Source of the DNA: an uncultured Poribacteria bacterium
GTDB lineage: Bacteria > Poribacteria > WGA-4E > WGA-3G
NCBI GenBank assembly: GCA_951813545.1
Contig: OX638352.1
Span: 124,001 to 188,000, forward strand
DNA length: 64,000 bases
Direction: 5' to 3'
Shown: one piece after another, positions 7,826 through 17,068 of the stretch
Layout of the letters: the number at the start of each line of letters is the position of its first letter
Position numbering within the stretch: the stretch's first letter is position 1
Notes under the pieces: model-generated
Seen by the model: the letters and a program-made list of their open reading frames with translations, nothing else
The model's database searches: none
What the model was told of the DNA's origin: nothing
Position numbers and translations under genes: made by a program

Positions 7826-9829
7826 ATGAAAGTGAAGAAAAAATATGTATTGGGTTTACTAGCGTTAGGGGCATTGCTCTCATGTGCACGGATACCCCAG
7901 CAAATAGTTTCCGAAAAACCGGATGCGTTGACAGTGGACTCAGCTGCCAAGAAAGTAAGAAATTCTGCTGTCCGAGTGGTCAGCTCAGTCGGCACCGCGA
8001 GAGGTCAGGGGAGTGGCTTTTTCGTGGCACACGACAAGATTGCGACGAACATTCACGTTGTCTCAGATTACGGACCTATTTTCGCAGAATCAGCCGACAA
8101 AAAGACAACTTGGTTAGTAGAGGGTGTAGTAGCGTTTGATGTGAAAAATGACCTCGTTGTCCTAAAACTTGCAGGCGAAGGCACACCGCTCTCTTTGGGG
8201 GATAGTGCCGCTGTTAAGATAGACGATGCAGTTAGTGTTGTAGGCTTCCCATCTGAAAAATACAAAGTTACACATGGAACTGTACAGAACATCCGAAGCA
8301 GCGATAAATGGATCTTTCTCAAAACTGATGCCCCTAGGGGGAGCAGCGGCGGTCCCGTGCTAAATAGTGCCGGACAGGTCATTGGGGTTGTTGTCGGGTA
8401 TGGAGACCATTCTCATAAATATGTTATTCCCACAAACGTGCTTAAACCGTTGCTCGCTCAGTTGGATCCAATTGAGCCCTTGGTAGAGTGGCATGACCGA
8501 GAGAAGATTCGTTCCTATACCTATTACGTTCACGGAGAAATGAAAAACGATGCTGGTGCCTACGACGAAGCGATAGTTGCCTTAGATAAAGCGATTCAGT
8601 TAAACGCTGCATTTATCTATCCTTACTATAAGCGTGGATTCGCGAAATTCAAACTCGGTGTCTCTGAATCTGATCGCGGAAATAAGAAGAAAGCGAAAGA
8701 TTTCTATGAATCGGCGATTGGAGACTTTACGCACATTATCAAACAAGATAGGGATGATGTTGATGCTTACAACGATCGGGCGGTAGTGCAGGTGTTACTC
8801 GGCGAATCGGAGGCTGCCTCTGGAAATATCGAGAGAGCAAGAGGTTTCTATGAATTGGTGATTAAAGACTGCACGTACGTTATCAAGTTAAACCCTGAAC
8901 ATGTTGATGCCTATAACAATCGTGGCGTAGCGAATTTAAGGCTTGGCGAATCCGAGGCTACCCACCGGAATGTAGACAAAGCACAGAGGTTCTATGAAGC
9001 CGCGATTGAAGACTATACCCACGTTATCAAGTTAAACCCTGAACATGTTGATGCCTATAACAATCGTGGCGTAGCGAATTTAAGGCTTGGCGAATCCGAG
9101 GCTACCCACCGGAATGTAGACAAAGCACAGAGGTTCTATGAAGCCGCGATTGAAGACTATACCCACGTTATCAAGTTAAACCCTGAACATGTTGATGCCT
9201 ATAACAATCGTGGCGTAGCGAATTTAAGGCTTGGCAAATCCGAGGCTACCGCTGGGAATATAGAGGAAGCAAGGCGTTTCTATGAAGCCGCGATTAAAGA
9301 CTATGCACAGGTTGTTAAATTAAACCCTGCGTATGTCTTAGCCTACAGCAATCGTGGCGTAGCGAATTTAAGGCTTGGCGAATCCGAGGCTACCCACCGG
9401 AATGTAGACAAAGCACAGAGGTTCTATGAAGCCGCGATTGAAGACTACACACACATTATCAAACGAGATCCAGAAGATGCTTATGCATACAACAATCGAG
9501 GCTACGCGAAATATCTGCTTGGGAAATCTGAAGCCTTAGTAGGAAACATGGTAGAAGCCAGAAATCTATATCAAGCAGCGGTAATTGACGGTGAAGAATC
9601 TATCCGACTTGATCCGGATAATGCTGCTCTCTATCATACTCGGGGTGTTTCAAAAGCTGCCCTTGGGGACCTTGAAGGGGCGATAGTTGACTTTGATAAA
9701 GCTATTCAGATAAACCCTGAGTACACCGAAGCCTATAACGAGCGTGGGCGGGCAAAAGAGGCACTTGGACAACAGGAAGCAGCAGAAGCAGATTTTGAGA
9801 AGGCTAAGGAACTAGACCCACGTGAATAA
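7826..9829 (+). CDS. Trypsin-like serine protease lipoprotein with TPR repeats
   Basis: A 667-residue predicted lipoprotein (lipobox GALLSC, Cys20). Residues about 35-215 form a trypsin/HtrA-like domain. His in TNIHVV, Asp in DVKNDLVVLKL and Ser in PRGSSGGPVL make a complete catalytic triad. No PDZ domain is seen. The rest is TPR. Six units are 48 residues long instead of 34, because an extra ESEAT..NVDKAQRFYEAAI segment, Glu/Ala-rich, lies between helices; two standard TPRs close the protein. The 144-bp units are almost identical at DNA level (8879-9310). It probably acts as a periplasmic protease with a protein-binding scaffold; its targets are unknown. Confidence 0.85.
   Translation: MKVKKKYVLGLLALGALLSCARIPQQIVSEKPDALTVDSAAKKVRNSAVRVVSSVGTARGQGSGFFVAHDKIATNIHVVSDYGPIFAESADKKTTWLVEGVVAFDVKNDLVVLKLAGEGTPLSLGDSAAVKIDDAVSVVGFPSEKYKVTHGTVQNIRSSDKWIFLKTDAPRGSSGGPVLNSAGQVIGVVVGYGDHSHKYVIPTNVLKPLLAQLDPIEPLVEWHDREKIRSYTYYVHGEMKNDAGAYDEAIVALDKAIQLNAAFIYPYYKRGFAKFKLGVSESDRGNKKKAKDFYESAIGDFTHIIKQDRDDVDAYNDRAVVQVLLGESEAASGNIERARGFYELVIKDCTYVIKLNPEHVDAYNNRGVANLRLGESEATHRNVDKAQRFYEAAIEDYTHVIKLNPEHVDAYNNRGVANLRLGESEATHRNVDKAQRFYEAAIEDYTHVIKLNPEHVDAYNNRGVANLRLGKSEATAGNIEEARRFYEAAIKDYAQVVKLNPAYVLAYSNRGVANLRLGESEATHRNVDKAQRFYEAAIEDYTHIIKRDPEDAYAYNNRGYAKYLLGKSEALVGNMVEARNLYQAAVIDGEESIRLDPDNAALYHTRGVSKAALGDLEGAIVDFDKAIQINPEYTEAYNERGRAKEALGQQEAAEADFEKAKELDPRE
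8735..9598 (+). repeat. Six in-frame 144-bp tandem repeats encoding TPR units
   Basis: Repeat boundaries fall every 144 bases (8735, 8879, 9023, 9167, 9311, 9455), judged by the attatcaa/gttatcaag phase. The units at 8879 and 9023 are virtually identical, and the others diverge progressively. Since 144 is divisible by three, unit gain or loss keeps the frame, so copy number may vary between strains. Confidence 0.85.
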
Positions 9830-9945
9830 TTGAATAGGCAACCTAAGTTGTATTTACCTTTTGACACCCGATCCAGTCCTGGCAAGACTTTCATAACTCT
9901 GCAAGGACCTATCCGATCTGCAGACGATAACCTGATATTTACTGA

Positions 9946-10540
9946 ATGAAGAGAAAAAAGAAATCAACACGCCAAACACGTCCTCATCCACCGGACACAA
10001 CACGGCGCCACCGAAGCTTTTACTCCTATCGTTCAAAAATACTATCACCGTCTCTATATCCACATATCGAGCCGCGTCAAAGACCCAGAGATCGCCACAG
10101 ATTTGACACAAGAAACATGGATAAAAGCGTTTAGCGCCATCAACACCTTCCGCGGCGACTCAGCGTTCTATTCATGGATATACCGCATCGCTGAAAACGT
10201 TTGCATCGACCATAGCCGAAAACAAAAGACATCTCACGACATCATGCCTCTTTATACTCTTGATGAACGGCGTATCACAAGTGCTCACACCGATCCGTGT
10301 GAGTTACTTCAACAGCAGGAACTTCGACAGATCCTTCGGGCGGCCATCGTACAGCTCCCATCCATGCGTAAAAAGGTATTCCTCCTGCGATACGTTCAAG
10401 AACTCACCATCAAAGACATCGCCACTTTCATCAACCGAAGCGAAGGTACCGTCAAAACACATCTCTATAAAACACATCATCAACTTCGAGCATTCCTTAC
10501 GCCTTACCTAAAAAATGAAAATATTCCATGGCTCGCGTGA
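9946..10540 (+). CDS. ECF RNA polymerase sigma factor with disrupted start region
   Basis: An ECF-type sigma factor. Region 2 reads ATEAFTPIVQKYYHRLYIHI, then DLTQETWIKAFSAINTFRGD and FYSWIYRIAENVCIDHSRK. Region 4 reads LPSMRKKVFLLRYVQELTIK, then IATFINRSEGTVKTHLYKT. The reading frame is open from 9950 but has no ATG, GTG or TTG until TTG at 10103, which would remove the first half of region 2. An ATG at 9946 is in another frame, one base away across an A-run (9954-9959). This suggests an indel, slippage or a sequence error. Without a frame correction the product would be 145 aa from 10103. A lipoprotein of the repeated family lies downstream at 11128. Confidence 0.7.
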
Positions 10541-10744
10541 TTTTCCATCTTCTGTAGAGTAGAAAAACCAATCAGTAGTTTTTTCAGTAGATTCGACATT
10601 TACTTCGTCAAAAACTTTTCTCCTTATTTGCTTAGATGTTAGTAGGGCTAATTATCCTTCGGTTTTTGTTTCAAAGAATCCACTAAATTCCCTTATCAAG
10701 GGACTTTTCGCATTTTTGGAAAACTGAATAAGTCTGACATGCCA

Positions 10745-10867
10745 GCAGAGGCGTTCAATTGTCGATGTTTTGTCCTTTTTATCCAAGGGATCGCGAGCAC
10801 GGCTCACTCCAACAAGGAAGATATTTGCGCGAAAAATCGAAATTATAGGACAATTGAATGCCTCTGC
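10745..10867. repeat. Inverted-repeat element with 19-bp ends
   Basis: The left end gcagaggcgttcaattgtc (10745-10763) matches, with one mismatch, the reverse complement of gacaattgaatgcctctgc (10849-10867). The 123-bp unit contains a ggatcgcgagcacggctcac segment that also occurs, reversed, at about 7516-7545. It has no coding capacity. It resembles a MITE, but no target duplication was established. Confidence 0.6.
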
Positions 10868-10915
10868 GGCAAAAAAGTGAGTCTCTTTCAATTTTTTGCC
10901 AAATATAGTATAGTT

Positions 10916-11037
10916 TTATAGTAAAACCCGTAATCACTTATACACCAGCACAAAGGCGAGGATACAATCCTCGCCAGCAGCGGTAGGGTGTTTGTTCCCT
11001 GACGAACTGTAAACATATTTTCGGATTTCACTATAAA
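10916..11037. mobile_element. MITE-like element, copy A
   Basis: The terminal inverted repeats are tatagtaaaacccg on the left and cggatttcactata on the right. In the middle is the perfect hairpin ggcgaggat-aca-atcctcgcc. The element is about 122 bp and non-coding. Closely related copies lie at 27352-27472 and 27481-27622, and a left-end fragment at 40827-40876. The shared ends and size define a family of small non-autonomous elements. Confidence 0.65.
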
Positions 11038-11127
11038 ATTGATTTTGGTGATGTGCGGTCGGCAACCATAGTCCGTATCTAAACAAAATCTACCTTTACT
11101 GGCAACTCATGCCAAGGACACATCCTT

Positions 11128-11928
11128 ATGGCTTACGAGAACTGCATCCCTAAACTATTCATTGCCCTTCTCCTCTTGAACATGCTATTACTTTCTGGAT
11201 GTACAGAGCGGTCAGACGATATGCTAATGACTTCTGAGGAAACAAGGTCGAATTCTACTGTGAGTTCTGAGTCTATCGCAAACTTGGAGGAAAGAACGTT
11301 TTCTAAACTCCGAGCAGCATTCCCAGGTCCCCTTTTAGATGAGAACCTTAAAACACTTCAAGCCCTTGCAAATTCAGATATCTACATAGAGTTTCTCACT
11401 CGCGTCTTCAAACCGGTGAAACCCTTTCAAAACTTTGATGAGTTCCTTGAAACGATGCCACCGGATGCTGAAAAGAAAATCCGTCCTATTTTAAAAAAGC
11501 ATCTGGCACATATTGCAATTAACGATCAAGATATAGCAGGCTTTTATGAACTTGCTATCACAGACCAAAGCATGGCTATCCTTATCGATCTTAATCTTCA
11601 TGTCCATCCTATACCACCGCGGATAAAAGAAGCAGAAGCTCGCGCAGTTAAAAATGCACCACTTTTCAGATGGTTCCCACCAAAAGAATTCGAGCCGCAT
11701 ATACGCCAAGCTTTTTGGAAAGCTTTTGTAAAATTTGTTGAAGACGCTAATGAAACAGCAAGAAAAAAAACACAAAACACCTTGCATGAACACGGGCAAG
11801 ACGAAGGATTAATTTGGCTTGCGATTCAAGAACCCAGGATTCTCGGAATTATCCTTAACACTTTTATCGAGCCTGTAACCCCTGCTGACTTCCTTCGCTG
11901 GATAGAACTTGAAGGACAAGCAAATTAG
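11128..11928 (+). CDS. Lipoprotein of a repeated family (HG/W C-terminal module)
   Basis: A 266-residue predicted lipoprotein (lipobox LLLSGC, Cys25). It is mainly alpha-helical by composition. It aligns by eye with the products at 40892 and 41916: an N-terminal block FSKLRAAFPGPLLDENLKTL, then YIEFL and FDEFLE, and a C-terminal block LHEHGQDEGLIWLAIQEP, then ILNTF and FLRWIE. No known domain was recognised. The nearest upstream gene is an ECF sigma factor, as for the other family members at 40892-51988. It may be a periplasmic partner of envelope signalling, but this is inference. Confidence 0.65.
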   Translation: MAYENCIPKLFIALLLLNMLLLSGCTERSDDMLMTSEETRSNSTVSSESIANLEERTFSKLRAAFPGPLLDENLKTLQALANSDIYIEFLTRVFKPVKPFQNFDEFLETMPPDAEKKIRPILKKHLAHIAINDQDIAGFYELAITDQSMAILIDLNLHVHPIPPRIKEAEARAVKNAPLFRWFPPKEFEPHIRQAFWKAFVKFVEDANETARKKTQNTLHEHGQDEGLIWLAIQEPRILGIILNTFIEPVTPADFLRWIELEGQAN

Positions 11929-12041
11929 CCAGTAGTAGATGCTCCCCGCCACCCCAATATCTATTCCGAGAAAGTTTCTTTTACGTTTACATCAGTGGTT
12001 TTTTACTTGCCTTCACCGAGTATCCATGCTAAACTGACAGC

Positions 12042-12947
12042 ATGAAAGTCTTTATCCAAATCGGACACGGTGTCGTCGGTGCCGCTGTTATCTCAGGTTT
12101 ATGCATCTGGCAGGCAGGCAGTTTCGGTGAAGCGAGACACACGCTCAGTATCATCGGTGCGATTGCTATTGTCATTGCCAGTCTCTATCTCCTCCGAAGT
12201 CGTTGGATTCGATGGGGCAATCGTCAGACATGGCTCAAATACCATCAACGGCTCGCCTCCTTGGGCTTATGTTTGGTGCTATTGCATTCCGCGTTCCAAC
12301 CGCTCGTGTGGCACTCGTGGCTTACATTTCTGCTCGCCTTATCGAATTTAGGTACGGGTATCGCTGTGAGTCTGACATCTCGTGGGGCGCGTCGAATTTT
12401 GCTCCGATGCCATCTCATCCTCGCGCCTATTCTGCTCGTTAGCATCGTGTTCCATGGGCAGAAAAAATTGGAGCATGACGAATTCTTTCCGCTCACGGAT
12501 GCCCACGACGTGCCTTGCGCGAGATGCCATACACCTGAACGCTTACTGTTCCATGTTAGGACAACGCTTCCGGAAGACTTGGACACGTCAGACACTATTC
12601 CTGAAGACTTACACTGGTGGTTCTTACAAAATGAACGCAGAGTTCCGACAACTGCGCCTATCTCAATCAAGGAAAGCGGAAATGCTTGGACAGTCACCGA
12701 CCCCGAAAATAAACACACCTACTATATCCGGAAGGTCGCGGATCAAATCGCCATCTACGCCGATTCCGATTACCGGAGTTACACCTGTATCAAATGCCAC
12801 GTGCATAACACAGAGGAGATTCAGTTAGTACACGAGCTGCACGGTGTTACCGAAGCCCATAGGTGCTTCGTGTGCCACCAGACTGAAATTGATGGCACAC
12901 GTTATGGACGACAGCGCTTCGATTGGGAGTACGCACCGCACCGGTAG
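12042..12947 (+). CDS. Membrane cytochrome b / triheme cytochrome c fusion
   Basis: A predicted membrane electron-transfer protein (301 aa). Residues 1-140 hold about five membrane helices. His68/His82 and His124/His138 are each 14 residues apart in two helices, the pattern that binds two b hemes in ferric-reductase and cytochrome b561-like proteins. Residues 141-301 lie outside the membrane and hold three CXXCH heme c sites: CARCH (159-163), CIKCH (249-253) and CFVCH (275-279). It could move electrons from quinol to periplasmic acceptors; the acceptor is unknown. No cytochrome maturation genes lie nearby, and there is no clear ribosome-binding site. Confidence 0.7.
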   Translation: MKVFIQIGHGVVGAAVISGLCIWQAGSFGEARHTLSIIGAIAIVIASLYLLRSRWIRWGNRQTWLKYHQRLASLGLCLVLLHSAFQPLVWHSWLTFLLALSNLGTGIAVSLTSRGARRILLRCHLILAPILLVSIVFHGQKKLEHDEFFPLTDAHDVPCARCHTPERLLFHVRTTLPEDLDTSDTIPEDLHWWFLQNERRVPTTAPISIKESGNAWTVTDPENKHTYYIRKVADQIAIYADSDYRSYTCIKCHVHNTEEIQLVHELHGVTEAHRCFVCHQTEIDGTRYGRQRFDWEYAPHR

Positions 12948-13027
12948 ATCGACCCAAAAAACGGCTTGAACACAGGAAAACCCGGCGTCCAAGCCGTTCA
13001 GTTGTATCAGAAATGAAAAATAAAACT

Positions 13028-13846
13028 TTATCGTCGTGCCTTAAGGCTGCCCCAGGTTGTGGTGAGTTTATCTGCCGGTTCTACCGACAGAAATTCTCCG
13101 TCCATTACCTCTTTAATTTCATCTTCAGATAATGCCCGGGAAAACATATAGAACTCGTCCATGAGTCCATCAAACCAGCGGCTATTCTTATGGTGACCGA
13201 TTTCGGCTTGGACTCCCCAGTTATCTGAGAGTTTACCATCACCCTTCGCTTCGTGTGTTACTTTCCCATCAACATAGGTTTTCGTGTCACCGCTCTTGCT
13301 ATCGTAGGTGCCGGTGAAATGCACCCATTTCCCGCCTTTGATAACGGGACCGGGGTTGATGTTGAACACCTGTCTTTCGGCACCATCTCGATGAAAGAAT
13401 CTGAATCCAGCGGGTCGAATTTCGACGTGGTAGAGACCACTTCCGTGATCGGTCCCAATCGAGTCGAAGATGCTTTGCGGATCTGGTGAATCGTTATGAT
13501 TGACCCAGACCGCGATTGTGAGACCCTCAAGCGGGACATTTTTGAACTCAGGTCCGTTCAGATCTATCCACGTTTGCGGCTCTAATACGATGGCTTTGTC
13601 AATAACGCCTTTATCTCTTTTGGATTTCCCTTCAATTTTTCCATCGTTGCCATGAATGGAACCGTCCTTGAGGGTATCACCATCTTCGTCAAAACTATAG
13701 TAGACGGATAGTGTCGGGTCGCTGAGGTCTGCTTCAGTTGAAACCGCAGAAACTATTAATATTGCCACAACTATGAGCGTTGCTCGAAATAGACGCAGCG
13801 GGATTCCCAGTCTCCCGACATATAGATGTGTTAACGCATAGAACAT
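13028..13846 (-). CDS. Secreted LamG-domain protein with KLTTTW tail
   Basis: A 272-residue exported protein. After a signal/anchor segment (LFRATLIVVAILIVSAVSTE), a LamG/concanavalin-like fold spans about residues 50-245. It shows YYSFDEDGDTLKDGSIHGND at its start and WVHFTGTYDSKSGDTKTYVD, FDGLMDEFYMFSRALSEDEI near its end. Such domains bind glycans or proteins. The C-terminus reads EPADKLTTTWGSLKARR, a tail shared with the products at 14070 and 33078. The start at 13846 is chosen over 13903 because ggagg sits just upstream of it. The ligand is unknown. Confidence 0.8.
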   Translation of the reverse strand: MFYALTHLYVGRLGIPLRLFRATLIVVAILIVSAVSTEADLSDPTLSVYYSFDEDGDTLKDGSIHGNDGKIEGKSKRDKGVIDKAIVLEPQTWIDLNGPEFKNVPLEGLTIAVWVNHNDSPDPQSIFDSIGTDHGSGLYHVEIRPAGFRFFHRDGAERQVFNINPGPVIKGGKWVHFTGTYDSKSGDTKTYVDGKVTHEAKGDGKLSDNWGVQAEIGHHKNSRWFDGLMDEFYMFSRALSEDEIKEVMDGEFLSVEPADKLTTTWGSLKARR

Positions 13847-14069
13847 TTTAATTTCCTCCATTAAGCAATTTTCTGAATTATAATGTGATTTGCGTAAAGG
13901 CATATCTTATACTTGTTTCATCATCATACCATAAAAACACCTAAAATCAAACCAGAATTTATAGAAAAAGTGAATACGCATAGACAAACGACTTCAACAT
14001 GCGTTAATATATGTAGGTAACATGTTTGATTGATTAAACACAAATGTCCAAACCAAAGGAGCTAAAACG

Positions 14070-14929
14070 ATGAAACATTCGCTAACAGTTCGCTGTCTGT
14101 GCCTCATTTTTCTCATTACGGCATGTGCGATTGTGCCAGCGTATTCAGCGGAGGTAACCGTCGGATTACTTGCTGGGAGCAACAAACTCGGTGAAGTAGA
14201 AGAAGCCGCTTACGCATGGGCGAAGGCTAACTTCAAAACCACAACACTTCTCGTAGATAAAAGTGGTAAATTCAAAAATGATGGTGGTACTGCATTGCAA
14301 CCGGAGCAGTTCGCTGTGTTATGGATGTTCTACACAGAAACAAACACACTACCAGAACCGTTTCTCGCCGACGCAACCATAAAGTCAATCCTTGACTACG
14401 TAGAGGCAGGTGGTGGTGTGTTTCTCTCAGCGTTAGCACTTCGCTATGTCGTAGAACTCGGTGTTGAAAAAGGTGGAGATCCGCGAGTCTTTGGTCCCCT
14501 CGGTAAGGATCCCCCAGAAATCGGCGTTGTTCCAACCGCTGATGGTAAAAACCATCCCATCTTTAAGGGATTTGATACCAGTAAACCGGTTTACCTCACC
14601 AGTATGGCGCAAGTTGGCTTCACCTCAGATTTCCACAACTTTGGAGGAACAGATCCAGAAGGAACGATTCTTGGAACGAAACACGCGGCGGTGGTGCTGG
14701 CGGCGGAGAACGTCCTTTTGTCGAATATGAGGTCGGCGACGGAATAATCATCACCCTTGGACACCACAACGGTGTTTATACCGATGCAAAATCGGAAGAA
14801 GGAGATAACCTGAGAAAACTCACAACAAACGTGCTGAATTATCTCGGTGAAAATTCAGCATTCTTTGCTGTCGAACCGAACGGTAAATTAGCAACGACTT
14901 GGGGAGATCTAAAAGCATCGTCGAAATAA
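14070..14929 (+). pseudogene. Secreted glutamine-amidotransferase-like protein, frameshifted
   Basis: The first frame (14070-14747) encodes a signal peptide (residues 1-26) and a domain resembling ThuA/class I glutamine amidotransferase folds (VTVGLLAGSNKLGEVEEAAY, then AVLWMFY and YVEAGGGVFLS). After about 14680 the homologous sequence continues in the -1 frame: RGGGAGGGERPFVEYEVGDG, then LGHHNGVYTD, ending EPNGKLATTWGDLKASSK with TAA at 14927-14929. The two parts together make about 286 residues. A one-base deletion, a sequencing error or recoding would all explain it. The ending matches the shared KLxTTW tail. Confidence 0.6.
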
Positions 14930-14956
14930 ACCCTTACACCGTTTTAGGTAAATAGA

Positions 14957-15017
14957 AAAGCCCATGCTCGCAATATTGGTTTCCAGATTACACCAATATG
15001 CAATCGCCATGGGCTTT
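14957..15017 (+). terminator. Stem-loop, probable transcription terminator
   Basis: aaagcccatg (14957-14966) pairs with catgggcttt (15008-15017). An inner stem, caatattgg with ccaatatg, extends the hairpin. A T/C-rich run follows. The stem lies between the frameshifted gene and the membrane-protein gene at 15084. Confidence 0.6.
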
Positions 15018-15083
15018 CTTTCTTGAGCGTTCCGTTGACAATTTCGCACGTTCTCTGTATAATGAAGACGGGAAACTCAAAAA

Positions 15084-17042
15084 ATGTCAAACAATTTTCG
15101 TAGAGCAAATTTCAGCTCACATGCTACGCCAAAAGTCAGCCTCCGCGCTGTGCTTCTCGCCCTCCTCATCACTATCCCGAACTCCTATTGGCTCATGATT
15201 AACTGGGGTCCCAGCGGTTATGGCACAGGTCAGAGTTTCCCCACCGTCTCAACCGTCTACTTCAATGTCATTTTCGTCGTGCTGATTTTAATGGCGGCAA
15301 ATCCGCTGCTTCGTTTAATTCGGACGAGCGCAAGTTTCAGTGATGCCGAATTGATGGTGATTTACCTACTCGTATCCATCGCTTCCTCTATCGCTGGACA
15401 CGACACACTTCAGATATTGTGGCCCCTTCTCACCTACCCTATCTGGTTCGCGAGTCCAGAGAACGAATGGGGCGAGCTGTTCCATCGACACATGCCGGAT
15501 TGGTTGACTATCAAAGAGCGAAGCATATTGGCAACCTTCTACCAAGGTGATTCCTCACTTCACACGGTGAATCACTTACAACTTTGGATGACACCGGTGC
15601 TCTGGTGGTCGGCTCTGATCATCGTGCTAACATGTATGATGCTCTGCATCACGATCCTCATTCGACACCAATGGGTGAACCACGAAAAACTAAGCTATCC
15701 TGTCATTCAGATTCCACTGCATCTGACGGAAAATGGCGGGCGTGTTCTCCTAAGAAATCGCTTGTTCCTATTAGGGGCGGTGCTTGCAGGTGGGATGAAT
15801 CTCCTTAACGGACTCCACTTTCTATTTCCAGTTGTTCCAGGATTAGGTGGAAGTCTTTACAATTTAGGGCAGTATTTCCAGACAAAACCGCTGAACGCAA
15901 TCGGCAGGCTCCCCATCGCTGTCTATCCGTTCGCTATCGGAATGAGTTTCTTTATACCGTTGGAACTCTCGTTTTCCATCTGGTTCTTCTATCTCTTCCA
16001 CAAAATGATGCGCGTCTGGGGCACGATGGCAGGCATCGGACATCTGCCGGGATTCCCATTTCTCGATGCCCAATCCTTCGGGGCGTGGTTCTGCTTAGGG
16101 GTCTCTGCGATATGGCTCACGCGGAAATTTATCGGGCGACAACTAAAAAATGCATTCGGAGGCGGCGAAGCAGAAATTCACACAGCAGATACACCGGCGG
16201 CACACACCCGATACGCGATAATTGGATTGATACTTGGAAGCATTTTCATCCTTGTTTTCTTCAAAAGCACAGGCACACCGATCTTCAGCATCTTCGGCTA
16301 CTTCACGCTCTTCTTCGCGTTAGCCATTGCCATTACCCGCATTCGCGCCGAAGTCGGACCACCAGCACACGACGTGCCATGGAGACCAGATAAAGTCCTC
16401 GTCTCCTTCTTAGGCACGCGCCGCATAGGAGCAGAAGGATTAACGACGTTCAGTATGTTTCACGGCTTCAACCGCTCCTATCGCTCTCATCCGATGCCAA
16501 TCATGTTGGAGGGCTTCAAGGTAGCACAGGTCCGTGGACTGTCGCACAATCGCTTTATTGTTGCCATCATCTTAGTTACCATCGTCGGAACAATTTCGTC
16601 AGCATGGGCATATTACGCGCAAGGTTATCACTATGGCGGTGCAGTCTACGGCGAGCAAGCACAATGCCGCTGGACCTACGAGCAGCTGAAGCAGTGGCTC
16701 ATTAACCCACAATCTATAGACGTTGGTGCTGTCTCCGCCTCTGGCGGTGCGATCACCTTGACAACGCTTCTAATGGTATTACGTCGGCGGTTTATCTGGT
16801 GGCCCTTTCATCCAGCAGGTTACGCCTTGTCGCTCAGTTTTTGGAACACAAGTTGGTATTGGTTCTCAATTTTCTTGTCGTGGGGGATAAAAGCGATTCT
16901 CTTTCAAGCAGGCGGTTTACGTACCTATCGCCGCGCGATGCCGTTCTTTATTGGTTTAGTCATTGGCGAGTTTTTTCTCGGAGCAATTTGGACATTAATT
17001 GGCATCGCTTTAGAACGTCCAATGTATCGGTTCATGTTCTAA
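15084..17042 (+). CDS. Polytopic membrane protein of unknown function
   Basis: A 652-residue inner-membrane protein with roughly 13-15 predicted helices and no soluble domain. The N-terminal part has SLRAVLLALLITIPNSYWLM, and short conserved-looking loops include NWGPSGYGTG, AGHDTLQILWPLLTYPIWFA, VNHEKLSYPVIQIPLHLTEN and PPAHDVPWRPDK. It resembles large DUF6785/DUF6784-type membrane proteins known from environmental planctomycete-like genomes, but I am not certain of that family. A transport role is possible. It stands alone between a terminator and the isomerase gene at 17293. Confidence 0.6.
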   Translation: MSNNFRRANFSSHATPKVSLRAVLLALLITIPNSYWLMINWGPSGYGTGQSFPTVSTVYFNVIFVVLILMAANPLLRLIRTSASFSDAELMVIYLLVSIASSIAGHDTLQILWPLLTYPIWFASPENEWGELFHRHMPDWLTIKERSILATFYQGDSSLHTVNHLQLWMTPVLWWSALIIVLTCMMLCITILIRHQWVNHEKLSYPVIQIPLHLTENGGRVLLRNRLFLLGAVLAGGMNLLNGLHFLFPVVPGLGGSLYNLGQYFQTKPLNAIGRLPIAVYPFAIGMSFFIPLELSFSIWFFYLFHKMMRVWGTMAGIGHLPGFPFLDAQSFGAWFCLGVSAIWLTRKFIGRQLKNAFGGGEAEIHTADTPAAHTRYAIIGLILGSIFILVFFKSTGTPIFSIFGYFTLFFALAIAITRIRAEVGPPAHDVPWRPDKVLVSFLGTRRIGAEGLTTFSMFHGFNRSYRSHPMPIMLEGFKVAQVRGLSHNRFIVAIILVTIVGTISSAWAYYAQGYHYGGAVYGEQAQCRWTYEQLKQWLINPQSIDVGAVSASGGAITLTTLLMVLRRRFIWWPFHPAGYALSLSFWNTSWYWFSIFLSWGIKAILFQAGGLRTYRRAMPFFIGLVIGEFFLGAIWTLIGIALERPMYRFMF

Positions 17043-17068
17043 TTTTTTAATTATACCTTGCGGTTCGG
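17043..17068. repeat. Reversed copy of the dispersed leader motif
   Basis: ttttttaattataccttgcg followed by gttcgg is the reverse complement of the leader motif found before the outer-membrane gene at 6663 and the ABC transporter gene at 54146. Here it follows the stop of the membrane protein and is not in front of any gene on the minus strand, so it is probably a dispersed repeat rather than a functional leader at this site. Confidence 0.45.

Larger units (their letters stand above)
10541..11127. other. Gene-free region with two inverted-repeat elements
   Basis: No gene is supported here. It contains an inverted-repeat element (10745-10867) and a MITE-like element (10916-11037), each listed separately. 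The rest, 10541-10744, is AT-rich with no clear signal. Confidence 0.6.
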
